64,000 bases of DNA. It comes from Strigamia acuminata (lineage: Eukaryota > Arthropoda > Chilopoda > Geophilomorpha > Linotaeniidae). The notes beneath the pieces were generated by a model that saw only the letters and a list, made by a program, of their open reading frames with translations, did not search any database and was not told the origin of the DNA. This document shows positions 41,157 through 51,792 of this stretch, piece after piece; the first letter of the stretch is position 1; each line of letters begins with the position of its first letter. The position numbers and the translations under genes were made by a program. The stretch is from positions 4,157,087-4,221,086 of the forward strand of contig OX442314.1 in assembly GCA_949358305.1 (NCBI GenBank), written 5' to 3'.

Positions 41157-42638
41157 ATGGCTCAAAAACCATTGAATATGATCGATCCAAAAGGAAATAA
41201 TAAGCAGACAAACTTAAATTTAAGTTCTGTACCACTTGGCGATCAAACAGAAAAGATTCCCGATCATTTTACTCTGTATTGTAATCGTCATGGACTGGAT
41301 AAAACCAAGTTTAAAAATATAATCGAAGCTTCAGACTATGTAAAAGCTAGGAACTGGCGAGATCGTACCCAATCTCAATCTTCACATCAAGATCCAGTAC
41401 GGAATCCACAAACATACAGCCGAAACTTAGTGAATCAAGATTCTCATACTATGTTTCAAACATCCAGTAGGGGATCTAAGTTAGAAAAGTTTAAACCACC
41501 TAATTCGGTAGATAAGGGGGAAGAGAATTATAAACCTAATAATTCTCGTCCAGAGAGTTCGTTAACTAACCAGTCGGTTGTTCAGAACAAATTAAAACTC
41601 GTTTACAATCGAGATCAGCTAATTTCAGTTCGATATGCTAATCCAGCTGAAGCACAACGATATGTGGCTAGCCTTAATCTGTCGATTAACCTACCGCTAT
41701 CAAAAGAATTGGGAACCGTAAACAAAAGTTTTGGGCCACCAATATCAACGCAAAGGAAAGATATTCGGACTCCAAACAAACATTTGCAGTCAAATAACGT
41801 ACAACAACGTGCCCGATCGCCGATCACAAACTCATGTTTGCGGACGTATGATTTGTCTACCAAGAAGAGTCCCCAGCCAAGACAATTCTACCTAACGCCC
41901 ATTTCAAATCGAAAAAAGGTCAAGCAAACTTTTCCCTTGAAAAAGTATTACCAACACGATAATGAGAATGATTTTAAACCTAAAAAAGAAAGTTTTTTGA
42001 CTAACCCACGGGAGATCCGGTATCAATTCGAACAGTATTGTAAACAATACCAGTTAAATTCAGCTGAATTTAAAAATATAAACGAAGCGCAACAATTCGT
42101 ATTTCGAAATCAATACCGTAACCAACGACTAAAACCCGTCCCAGTCGTCAATCTGACGGAGATACAACAATTTGCGTCTGGAAAGCAACCCTGCAATATC
42201 CAGAATAATTCATCTCAACGAGAGGAATTAAGAACTTCAAAAAAGCGTTTTCGGTCACCAAGTCCAGCTGGTGATGAAGAAACTTCAAGTACAAACCAAC
42301 ATGTTCAAAAACTGACTGAAAACCCAGGTTTCCAATCATCAGTTCCACGACTTAGAGTCAAATATAGATCCCCTCGTTTGTTGCGGGATTTCACAATTCC
42401 AAATATGGGTCCTTTCCACGTATGGTTTTCCAATGAGGGTCCCATTCATGTATGGTTTTCCAGAGATGACCTAAAACAAAAAGTTGGGTCGTCACGGTCA
42501 TTTACACTGCCAAGTGAGTACACTGTGTGTAACTGCCCAAAGAAAAAACGTCGAAAGAAATCAGTACAGCAGGCTGAGAGATCTCGGAAATTTGCAAATA
42601 TGCGAGCTCAATATTTAGCAAAGAATCATGTTGATTAA
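41157..42638 (+). CDS. Element B ORF, basic repeat protein of unknown function
   Basis: 493 codons from ATG 41157 (a TTG four codons upstream is ignored). Same domain plan as the copy at 14697-16178: three YC...FKNI-x-EA repeats, tandem GPxHVWFS motifs, Cys-Asn-Cys-Pro, basic tail. Four substitutions relative to A are His/Arg, Asn/Ser, Gln/Glu and Glu/Lys. The last makes the tail PKKKRRKK, a textbook monopartite nuclear import signal. The intact frame in both copies suggests the protein is needed for mobility, perhaps by packaging the RNA with the Gag of a helper. That role is inference only. Confidence 0.82.
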   Translation: MAQKPLNMIDPKGNNKQTNLNLSSVPLGDQTEKIPDHFTLYCNRHGLDKTKFKNIIEASDYVKARNWRDRTQSQSSHQDPVRNPQTYSRNLVNQDSHTMFQTSSRGSKLEKFKPPNSVDKGEENYKPNNSRPESSLTNQSVVQNKLKLVYNRDQLISVRYANPAEAQRYVASLNLSINLPLSKELGTVNKSFGPPISTQRKDIRTPNKHLQSNNVQQRARSPITNSCLRTYDLSTKKSPQPRQFYLTPISNRKKVKQTFPLKKYYQHDNENDFKPKKESFLTNPREIRYQFEQYCKQYQLNSAEFKNINEAQQFVFRNQYRNQRLKPVPVVNLTEIQQFASGKQPCNIQNNSSQREELRTSKKRFRSPSPAGDEETSSTNQHVQKLTENPGFQSSVPRLRVKYRSPRLLRDFTIPNMGPFHVWFSNEGPIHVWFSRDDLKQKVGSSRSFTLPSEYTVCNCPKKKRRKKSVQQAERSRKFANMRAQYLAKNHVD

Positions 42639-43232
42639 CATGATATGATACACAAAGATTCCCCGATTATAGTGTAAACAGAAAATCCTCTTCTAAAAAT
42701 CATGACCTCTCTTCTAAAGAAAAGGGGGACAAAATATAAAAGTTAGAATTAACAAAATTTTGAAAAGTAATGCTACATTATTAAGACAACTAGTTTAATT
42801 AAATTAGTCAATTGTACAAAGAATACCAAGTGACTCCGGTCATGACAATTAAGGGGGACAATTATGATTTCTTAATTGTCAACTCTTATCATCTAAAAGC
42901 TATTTATTGTATATTTATAGCGATACATCTGACTAGGCATATGAAATAAATATTTTGTGATAACACAAATGATGATTTTATGTATGACGAAAGTTTCTTC
43001 AAAAAGAAGACTTGGAAATAAATTCTGGACTTGAATTTAGGCTATTAGAAAAGATTATTTCGGCAGAAAATCAGAACTTAGATAATTCAAGTTAGTTTAT
43101 GTAAGCTCAAATTCGAAATTGGAAGTCACGGTATCTCCAAGATACATCAAGTCCGAAAATAGCATTTATGCTAATTAGGAGAATAACGAAAACTCTATAA
43201 AATTTTATATAATTGTGTTATTAAGGGGGATG
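42639..43232 (+). other. Element B 3' region with three purine tracts
   Basis: AAAGGGGGAC at 42721, TAAGGGGGAC near 42850 and AAGGGGGA at 43223-43230. The last, followed by TG, directly precedes the 3' LTR and is the functional polypurine tract. From ~42740 onward the similarity to A falls from ~99% to ~85-90%. Confidence 0.75.
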
Positions 43233-45134
43233 TGTGACGGTTTACAATGGCTATAAATGCCTATTTTCTTAGAAAGAAGCGCTGTTGCGCCATTATCATG
43301 ATATCTCGAAGATATTCTGTGTAAAACTGATAAATGTCTGGAATAAAGTTATTTATGATGTTTCAAATACAAAGATGTTCGTTTATTAAGAATAAACACT
43401 CATTCCTACTTGATATCAAAGGATTCCGGCCGAATCACGAAGAGTCGTCTGCTAAAACCGCATTTGTCAATGCGCAATGTTGCCACAAGATGGCGCGATT
43501 ACGATTTAGCGGCAAATTCAAGATATGAATATAAAACATGTAAATAAATATAAAACTATATTTACTAGAATGAAACGAAGCTTTGTGAACATTAATATAA
43601 AGATATATTAATGTCTTGTGATGTTAAATACAATGTAACTTCCATTTTCTGCGGGACAGGACATTTGGTGATCAATCGATCAACCAATAGATCTGATTGG
43701 TGGATCCATTTCCGGTCCTGGGTATCCAGTTCCGGTTGTGGTGAGAATTAGCACATTGTTCCTCCGTATCCACTTCCGGTGATACGGGATTGGAGGGATT
43801 CGTGGAACCCATGTTCCAATTGGATAACTGGATTAATCCTTAATCCAGTCAGGTTATATAAACCCAAACAACCGGCCATTCTGCAGCTCTGTTTGATTAT
43901 TTTCTGTTTGGTATTGTTACTTAAGAAATATGATTCGTTGTTCACGTAAAAAACCTTTTGGTTCTTTGTTGATTTATTCGCAAAGAACCGTTGCATGATT
44001 CTACAGAATCATGCCACCGCCGGCAATTGAAGTCGAAGTGCTGGGATTATTATGTTGCATAAATGTTACAGTCTACGGTTGCGACGCCGAAGGAGAACCC
44101 GCCGTTGTGCAATTCAGTATCCTCCGGACAGGACCAAGTTGTCTTTTTCGGTATGAACGTATTCCGTTACCACGAGTAGCATCGGTATTGTTGAGAATCG
44201 GTTCCTTCACCTGATGGTGCCAAAGCAGTCTGTTTTACAGTAACCACGAGTAGCACCAAGTGTTTGGCAAGCTGATTCTCATGGTATTCGATGCCAAAGC
44301 AGTCGGTCTATTATTAGTACCGCGAGAGATAAAACTGCTGTGCGGAGCCGCGAGCTATCGACCCCTGTGTACGTGGTACCGTCAACCACTCGATGGACGA
44401 CCGTGCTGCGACGCCGGGGACGCTTGATACCGTTCTGCATGGCAAGGCGTATATTCTAATCGATGGCAATTGTGTGTTGCGACGGGAAGCTTAATCTTCA
44501 TTTTATTTATAACAGCAAAACTTAAACTCGACAACCAGTTGGACCAAAATCAAGTCAGAAGACTTAATCTCATATTGAACTCAATATAACCGATAAGTTG
44601 ACGACAACTTATTCCCGAAATATCTAAATAAGAATTCACAACGATATGAATTAAATATAATTCATAAGTGGAATATTGATAAGTAAATGAATACATTTAC
44701 TTACACCAATATCCTCCCAAAGTTGTGGCGGTGCAGACAAAGTCAACCGCAATGCTCAGATCATTCGATTTATCGACGTGCGATAGTTTACACAGCGAAC
44801 CAAGAAAACCAGCGAAGCCGTATCGGACTCCAGGACACAGCCATCCGGCTTAAGATGACATCTATAATCAGGTCGAGCGATGGGGAAACCGCTCCCATAT
44901 TCCAGACCCGTAGTGATATTATTCTAGGGCCAGTTGGCCAATTCTTTGTATAGTTTAATAGCTGATTTAACTTGCCAAATGTCGGCATTAGTCCTATGTA
45001 TAATTTAGCCTTGATATTATTGTTTACCAACAATAAACTGTCTTGTATTTATCTCGTATTGTATTCACTGTTTATTTATTGCGATCTCTTCCCGGTACCA
45101 TTGTTAAATGGGAGTTGTGGTCGTCACCGTCACA
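43233..45134 (+). repeat. Element B 3' LTR
   Basis: 1902 bp, same length as the 5' LTR; one substitution noticed at 44805. Followed by the target duplication GACT at 45135-45138. Confidence 0.95.
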
Positions 45135-46507
45135 GACTTGAGATGGCGAAGCAGAAGGAGAAAAAGAATAAACTCCCACTTGCCGTAATATCTCGTAAAC
45201 AACAAGCTATCAAGGAAAAAGAAGCAAGAAACCCAACAAACAGTAAAACTAAAAGCAAAGGGAATTAAAGAACAAGTTGGGATTGGGAGATCACACCGCG
45301 CCGCCGAGGGATTAGGGACTAATCCCCCCTCGTCGCGGTTGACCTTTCCTCGCTTTCCGCATTGTTTCTGCGGCTTGCGGTCAATGACTGGAGGGGCGTC
45401 GTTAAGCTGACTGTCTCCACCAAGTCTGACCACAAGTCGGATCTTATACTGGTAACGCGCGAGATCTTTGTGGGACCCAGATACCCATAAAAACGGCATT
45501 GGTTCCTCACAAGATTCGCCACCGCATCCCGCTAAACTAACAAAAGGTGTGGGAAAACGGTGATAGAATGAGAGAAAAAAAAGAAAAACTATTCGTGAGA
45601 CTCGAAAAGAAAAAAAAGAAAATAAACTGCCCATGTAAAAAAAAAATACAAGAAGGAAACAGGAAAAAAGGAAAAATAGAAGGAGAAATGATGATCGCGG
45701 TGGCGAACGAAAAGTGAAACTGATCGCCGCCCGAACACGATACGTGCGGAAAAACGAGGGAAAACCAAGCTTTTCTCACACAAATGTTTGTGGAATCAAG
45801 TCAAGAACACAAATTGAGATTTCTCCCTAAGTGTTTCTGTGACTTAGTTCAGATGCGGCGCAGTTTTGTGAAAAACTCCCAACCTGCATCCGCGCCTGCT
45901 AACGGCGGCCGAAGCTGCCGCTTGCATTGCGATGAACGTAATTCGAGACGGAATGAGGGGAAAGGGGCAAGGGATGAGTGAATGTCAACAAGTGATGTTA
46001 AACAAGAACGGACAAAGTCCAAAACGAACCAGTCTTACCTTCATTGCGAAGAAAGATAACTTCTCGGCGAAAAATTTCGGCGCAAACGAGAGGGAAAAAC
46101 TGATGTTGACAGTGTAAACACTCAACACAGAATGGGGAAACAGGATGTGAAAACCCTCGACCAAGTGCCTTTGGGTCTAAACAATACCCGACCCCTGCCC
46201 TGTGATTGGAGACCTAGCTCCCCCTCCTCCCCTTTATTGGGGCAATCCCAATATTCCATCGAAGAATATTCCATGGGGACGTAAGATAAGAAAAACAGCA
46301 CAACAAAATTGGTTTATTGCAGGAAACCATTTCCACCAGATGTCCGCATGTGTTGGAACTAATATTTCAGCAAAATAACTTGCTTGAAAAATAGCGGCCA
46401 CGATGTTTTCATCGTTGCTATGGCTACGCGTCCACCGGAAGATGCCGTGACGTCACTTCAGCGACTCAGTCATCAACACGTGGTTTCACGGAAACGTGAA
46501 AACGCGG
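45135..46507 (-). other. Gypsy-2 pol-ORF3 spacer, proximal part
   Basis: Between the pol stop and element B. There are A/G-rich stretches at 45560-45700 and GC-richer pieces elsewhere. Minus-strand frames such as 45104-45634 cross the B boundary and are not native. Together with 35065-35730 it would form a ~2-kb spacer or intron. Confidence 0.6.
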
Positions 46508-49500
46508 TTAATGGTCATCACGGAATCTCAACGGCTTGTTACGTAGCCGTTTACCTAAAACCGGGCGTCGCGGAGAAATCCTCATCGGTTTCTTCCTCGC
46601 ACGCTTCGTTTTACGTTTAACTCCGGTTACTCCGGTAGGCGGAGCCACAGGAGTTGGCGGCGGGCCCTCAGCTGCAGGTTCGATGACCTCAACAGGTGGA
46701 ACCGTTTCCGCCGCATCCTCGGCTACCGGCCAGGTGGGTGTGGATTCGGGTGGTATATACCGCCTCAAGTTCACAATATTTACCGGACCTTTACATTTCA
46801 GCGTAATCGGCGTTGCCACCGTGTACACCAAAGGACTGATGACCTTTGTGACAACGTACGGGCCTTCAAATCGATCTTCCAACGATGCAGCATAACGGAG
46901 CGCTTTAACCGACAGTGGGTGAGTTCGAAGCAATACCAAATCATCCACCTCAAATGTATCGTCGCTACGATGTTGATCGTAATAAGACTTCTGTTTCTGT
47001 TTAGCCAGCGACTTATTTTTGAGCGCTGCCTTCAACAACACATCCATCCTAGAGACCAACATTCTCACCGTGTCGTACGGCTGCTCGGGGTCGAAGGGTG
47101 CATCCAGAGCCACACCGCGACTATCCCAAAACGGACGCAACTCACGGAGATACGTTAGCATTGCTGGTGATAAACCCGTTGTTGCCGATGGGGCCGTGCG
47201 CAAGGCGAAATTAATGCCATTGATGCATCGGTCCCACTGGTCATGTTCGGACGTGAAAATCTGAAGCATAATTTTAATGTTCCGATTGACTCGTTCGGTG
47301 TAATTAGTTTGCGGGTGATATGGTGACGTCCTTAACGGAGTGACACCTGCCTCCCTGCACAACTCATTGTATACCTCTGAAATAAATTGTTTTCCGTTAT
47401 CACTTACGATGAACCGAGGGCATCCGTGATTATGAAAGAACCGCAACAACACGGGCACGACACTTGAAATTTTCGCCGTCCGCATCGCCGTAGCCTCAAC
47501 CCATCCAGTGGCATAGTCCACAATCACCAGAATATACCTGTTCCGGTCTCTCGTCATTGGTTTCGGGCCCATGAAGTCGACTCCGAGTCTTTCGAATCGG
47601 CCTATCATTGGTGAAACTGGCATCAGGAGTCCGGTTGGTTTCCTCTGCACAGGCTTGCAGCGCTGGCAACGGTCACACCTTGCGATGTATTCCCGCACGC
47701 TGCGTCTAAACCCGGGCCAGAAGAAACTCTGACGTAATCTCTCAGTCGTAACATCGACACCGCCATGTCCGGACAACGGGTGGTCGTGCACAACCTTGAG
47801 ACAGCGGTCATGTAACGAAACAGGCACCACGATTTTTAGTCCGGAGCCATATTCCGTGTTTTCCAAGAACATATCTGTCTTCAACGGGGCGTTTATATAC
47901 AACACTCCGTTTGAAGCTAACATAAAGTCAGTCTTGTACTGTAGCATGAGCGGTGAGAGTTGGGATAGGGACGTCTCGTCTCCTTTCTCCATCTTCAACC
48001 ACTTAATTAGGATCGCACAATCGGCGTCGGCCAACTGACCCGTCCGTATCTCATCGAGAGACATAGTTAGATCAGCCGACCCAGAGGCCAAAAGTGAGTG
48101 TGACAGCAAAAGTGCGTCCGCTTCTCCGGGTAGAGCCTCTGATGTCGTTAAGTCGTCATCTAGGCTCACTCGTGAGAGCGCATCAGCCACCTTGTTGTCT
48201 ACACCTTTTCGATACTTAATAACAAAATCCTCCTGCTGAAGTTTCATAGCCCATCGAGCCAAACGACCGGACGGATTCTCGCATGACATAAGCCACTCAA
48301 GAGCCATATGGTCTGTTTCGACTACGAACTTTGAATACTCCACGTACGGCTTGAACTTATTAACAGCCCAAACCACTCCTAGGCATTCGAGCTCTGAAGC
48401 GCTGTAGTTAGCCTCTGCACCCTGGAGAGTGCGGCTAGCGTAGGCGACAGGTCTCACCTTCTCTTCGTCATCAGCCTGCATGAGGACTGCACCGAGACCG
48501 CCTGCACTAGCATCGGTGTGAATGATGAAAGGGCGGGCAAAATCAGGCAAAGGTAGCACGATCCCATTAGCCAGCTGATGCTTCAGAGTCGTGAAAGCAT
48601 CCTGGCACTCCTTCGACCAACTCCATGCTATATCCTTTTTGAGGAGCAGGAAGAATGGTTTCGAAGTGATGTTCAGATCTTTCAGTAATGGCGCGTAGAA
48701 TCCAACCATACCGATAAAACGTTGCAACTGCTTTACGTTCTTCGGTGGCGGATACTCCACGATCGCTTGCACCTTGCTTCCGTTTGGACTGTATCCTATA
48801 GGTGTCATGGTGAAACCAAGGAAATCCCAGTCAGCAGGGCAAACAAACGATTTAGATGGGCTAGCCGTCAGGTTTACCTTCTCCAATCGGGCCAACACAT
48901 CCGCCAAATGCATCAAGTGTTCATCAAATGACTTGCTGTAAATGACAATGTCATCCAGAAAAGCCAGAGCCCACTTGAATTTCGCTTCCCCCAAAACCTC
49001 GTCCATCATGCGTTGAAACGCACTGGGTGCATTACACAACCCGAACGGCATTCTAGTAAATTGGAACGTGCCCTCAGGGGTGGCAAAAGCCGTTTTGCAC
49101 TTGTCTCCGGGCTTCAACTTAATTTGGTAGTAGCCCTTAGTCAAGTCTAGAGTCGTAAAATAAGTACTCCCCCCCAGACACGCCAAAATCATAGAGATTG
49201 ACGGCATTTGATAGACGTCTTTCTCAGTGACCTTGTTCAGTTGTCGGAAATCGATACAAAGACGATAGTTACCACACTTCTTCTTCACGATGACCGGTGG
49301 GTTCTTGTAGCTGCTTTCGCATCTCTCAACCTCACCTTTGCTAAGTGACTCTTCCACCAACTGGCGAAAAATTTCAGCTTTAGCGGGGTTCATCGGTCGA
49401 TCTCTGCATTTAAAAGGTGGGTTGTCACCGGTTGGGATCTTATGTTCCGCATCCGGGTGACAACCAGCTTTATCGCTAAAGGTACGGCTGTATTCGTCAA

Positions 49501-50200
49501 TTAAATACGACAACCTCACCTTCTGCGAATCATCCAGTTCACATTTCGACATTAAACGCTCCGCAAGCGTAGGCCCAGCAGATTCGCCAGCTATCCGTGA
49601 GGATTCGGCGAGCTCCCACTGGTCCACGGCAGGGACCGCTAAGTCTACTCTATACGGTTGGGGGTCAAAAGGAAATGTCTCCTCCGGATTATCAAGGTGA
49701 AACCAATCATTCCGGGGCAATCTAATCACGATGTTGTTCCCCTTAATCCAGTTGCACCCGAGGAGGATGAAACACGAACTAGAGGGTAACACCGGGAAAC
49801 GGATCTTTTGACTCCCAGTTCTCCAGCACAGAAGCAACTCGAGTATTCCAATTGGACTCGTTACTCTGTCACCAGTCATAACCCGAATAGGATTCTTACA
49901 GGGTTCAATCAGGTGCATGAGATTAAACCTGTCGGCCATAGCGCTACTGATATAAGGACCAGTTGCGCCGCAGTCAACCAAAGCTTTTGTCTCATGGCCG
50001 TTCAAGCAAACATTGATGTAGGGAAGAGGGCAATTCCAATCCCTAACAGCAACGTGTACTATATCGAATACCTCAACCTCGGGCAGTCCCGAGAAGGGGT
50101 GTGGTTCTGAAGGTGAGAAGTCTGCAAAGATATCATCATCCAAATCAGTCCCACTGGGTGCTAAGAAGGAAGCGGCTTGCTTGCAGACTTCGGACGAATT
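46508..50200 (-). CDS. pol: Gypsy-2 pol: protease, RT, RNase H, integrase
   Basis: The pol frame begins inside the end of gag (-1 frame; LNSSEVCKQAASF upstream of the TTG at 50143) and is open for more than 1211 codons. Counting from 50143: protease ALVDCGATGPYIS (~54-66, Cys after the catalytic Asp); RT with DLTKGYYQIKL, MPFGLCNAPSAFQR and catalytic FLDD (~395-398); RNase H with IIHTDASAGGLGAVLMQ (~541) and ETDHMALEWL. Integrase has the HHCC finger (HDHPLSGHGG ... CDRCQRC), the core GVDFMGP (~856), SDNGKQF (~915) and E ~950, which is D,D-35-E. A GPY module (RFEGPYVV ~1092-1099) follows, in the C-terminal region where many Ty3/gypsy integrases carry it. A Pro-rich, basic tail follows. No stop or frameshift seen: an apparently active enzyme set. 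Confidence 0.95.
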   Translation of the reverse strand, partial: NSSEVCKQAASFLAPSGTDLDDDIFADFSPSEPHPFSGLPEVEVFDIVHVAVRDWNCPLPYINVCLNGHETKALVDCGATGPYISSAMADRFNLMHLIEPCKNPIRVMTGDRVTSPIGILELLLCWRTGSQKIRFPVLPSSSCFILLGCNWIKGNNIVIRLPRNDWFHLDNPEETFPFDPQPYRVDLAVPAVDQWELAESSRIAGESAGPTLAERLMSKCELDDSQKVRLSYLIDEYSRTFSDKAGCHPDAEHKIPTGDNPPFKCRDRPMNPAKAEIFRQLVEESLSKGEVERCESSYKNPPVIVKKKCGNYRLCIDFRQLNKVTEKDVYQMPSISMILACLGGSTYFTTLDLTKGYYQIKLKPGDKCKTAFATPEGTFQFTRMPFGLCNAPSAFQRMMDEVLGEAKFKWALAFLDDIVIYSKSFDEHLMHLADVLARLEKVNLTASPSKSFVCPADWDFLGFTMTPIGYSPNGSKVQAIVEYPPPKNVKQLQRFIGMVGFYAPLLKDLNITSKPFFLLLKKDIAWSWSKECQDAFTTLKHQLANGIVLPLPDFARPFIIHTDASAGGLGAVLMQADDEEKVRPVAYASRTLQGAEANYSASELECLGVVWAVNKFKPYVEYSKFVVETDHMALEWLMSCENPSGRLARWAMKLQQEDFVIKYRKGVDNKVADALSRVSLDDDLTTSEALPGEADALLLSHSLLASGSADLTMSLDEIRTGQLADADCAILIKWLKMEKGDETSLSQLSPLMLQYKTDFMLASNGVLYINAPLKTDMFLENTEYGSGLKIVVPVSLHDRCLKVVHDHPLSGHGGVDVTTERLRQSFFWPGFRRSVREYIARCDRCQRCKPVQRKPTGLLMPVSPMIGRFERLGVDFMGPKPMTRDRNRYILVIVDYATGWVEATAMRTAKISSVVPVLLRFFHNHGCPRFIVSDNGKQFISEVYNELCREAGVTPLRTSPYHPQTNYTERVNRNIKIMLQIFTSEHDQWDRCINGINFALRTAPSATTGLSPAMLTYLRELRPFWDSRGVALDAPFDPEQPYDTVRMLVSRMDVLLKAALKNKSLAKQKQKSYYDQHRSDDTFEVDDLVLLRTHPLSVKALRYAASLEDRFEGPYVVTKVISPLVYTVATPITLKCKGPVNIVNLRRYIPPESTPTWPVAEDAAETVPPVEVIEPAAEGPPPTPVAPPTGVTGVKRKTKRARKKPMRISPRRPVLGKRLRNKPLRFRDDH

Positions 50201-51792
50201 TAATCCTCCGGAGCCTGCTCCAGCTCGTTTTCCGACTCAGTCGTTTCTTCGGTTATACCTTTCGTGAAGAACACAGCTTTCGCCAGTTCCTCAGTCAGGT
50301 GGGCCACGCGTTCAGCAGCCTTACCGGCGAGTTTGTGTTTAATTGTGCACTGGCGTTCAAAATGCGGTCCGCCACAATGCCAACAACCTGCGCCAGTAGG
50401 CGCGATCGCATGATCCTTCAGCAGGTTAGACGCGGGTCGGGTAGCGACCGTCTTCGGGGTTTCCGTAGGCTTCCCACTAGGGGTCGCCACAGGCTTACCC
50501 GTCTGAGGCTTCAACCAACTCCGCGTTCTATCTCCGCTCTTCAGGTCAGCAAACTTCGGCAACGCCTGGGCCGGCGGTGAATGCCAATGTGGTATGATTA
50601 CGCTGGCCGGGTCACGGAACCTTTCCATTGCCAAAGCTGCTGGGGCGAAACGTACACAGGAGCGTTTCAATCCTAGCCAGGAGTGATCCCATGCCAAGGT
50701 GTTCGCTGCCATAGTGCACGTTTCCGGGGTCATAGCTGCCAAAGCATAGTTAATTTTATACTCATCCGCTATTGGCACCTACATCTGGTTAAACAACGCG
50801 TCCAGGTCCGTCCAAATCTGCAAAGCCGTCACATCCTTCGCCTGCTTGATGGATACTACTTTCGCGAGTAGTTGGCTGTCGGAAGGTGCGAACCGGGTCT
50901 GGAAAGCAACTTCGAACTCATCCCACGTTTTTACGGGCATCGTCGATTGCCACCAAGATAGGGCGTCACCTGTAAAAAATCTCGACAAGAAACGTCTAGC
51001 CACATAATCGAGCTGTAGCTCGGCGAAGGACAGGTTCGATCTCAGCTGGATGAGAAACGTCCTTGCCGCCGTGCGATCGCCCGAGAACGGGTCCATGCGT
51101 ATCTGCGCAACATGTTTGGTCAATTGCTCCACATCTGGTAAACCTTTAGATGTGGGGATGTTGAACTGCGTTATAACTTTATCTGCTGGCACCTCAACCC
51201 CGAGATGCATTGAGACGTCCGCGGCGAGAGGTGGAGTGGTCCACCTCCTCACCTTTTGCGCGGGCATCGCCTGCATCAATCGTGGATTGACAGGTAGGGA
51301 GTCGCTCGGTGCAACCGAGTTTATTTCGTCCGAGACAGAAGCGACCGAACTAATGTCCGAGTCTGCTCCTGAACCGAGTACACTAGCGCCTCTCCCACCA
51401 GCAAACCTACTTTTCATCTTGTAGTACTTTGCTTCGAGCGCCTTCAACTCACTAGTGTGAGTTAACAGCTCCTTCGAGCGAGTATCTCTTAACACCTCAT
51501 TCTGCCTTTCGGCGTCGAGAAACGCTTGGCGAGTCTCTGACGCCATATGGTCGGAATGTTCAGCCTCTCTACGCGCGGCAGCGGCATCGTTCAGCGCCTG
51601 CTGTCGCGTCGTAAGGAAATCTTTTATTGCTTCCTCGAGGTCGTGCTGTGACGCGAAGTCACCCGCATCCACCCCGAGCAGGTCGGCCAATTTCTCGGCC
51701 AACTCTGGATTCAAATCGAGATCCATTGCCTTCTTAGTCAAAGATCTGGATCGACGTTTTGGTGAGCGTGATTGAGACCGTGTCTTGACCAT
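50200..51792 (-). pseudogene. gag: Gypsy-2 gag, interrupted by one TAG
   Basis: ATG at 51792 (MVKTRSQSRSPKRRSRS). The N-terminus is basic, then LDLNPELAEKLADLLGVDAG and a long coiled coil rich in Ala/Glu/Arg. The capsid-like helical region has MDPFSGDRTAARTFLIQL, LSWWQSTMPVKTWDEFEVAF and QTRFAPSD. A TAG at 50779-50781 (codon ~338) interrupts the frame, which continues unchanged as VPIADEYKINYALAAM. The zinc knuckle is CWHCGGPHFERQC, CX2CX3HX4C, one residue shorter than the standard spacing. The true stop is TAA at 50200. The lesion is probably a recent CAG/TGG-type nonsense change; programmed readthrough is less likely in mid-capsid. Confidence 0.85.

Larger units (their letters stand above)
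35731..45134 (+). mobile_element. Element B: second copy of the non-autonomous LTR element
   Basis: 9404 bp, plus orientation, inside Gypsy-2 between pol and ORF3. LTRs 35731-37632 and 43233-45134 are 1902 bp each; one difference noticed (37303 G / 44805 A). Target duplication GACT on both sides (35727-35730, 45135-45138). The two bases TG between the purine tract and the 3' LTR, and CG between the 5' LTR and the primer site, are what integrase end-trimming leaves. Same organisation as A; no gag or pol. Confidence 0.93.

Noticed and set aside
45104-45634. 176-codon minus-strand frame
   Set aside because: It crosses the element B boundary and target duplication, so it cannot be an ancestral gene; composition is low-complexity Phe/Leu.
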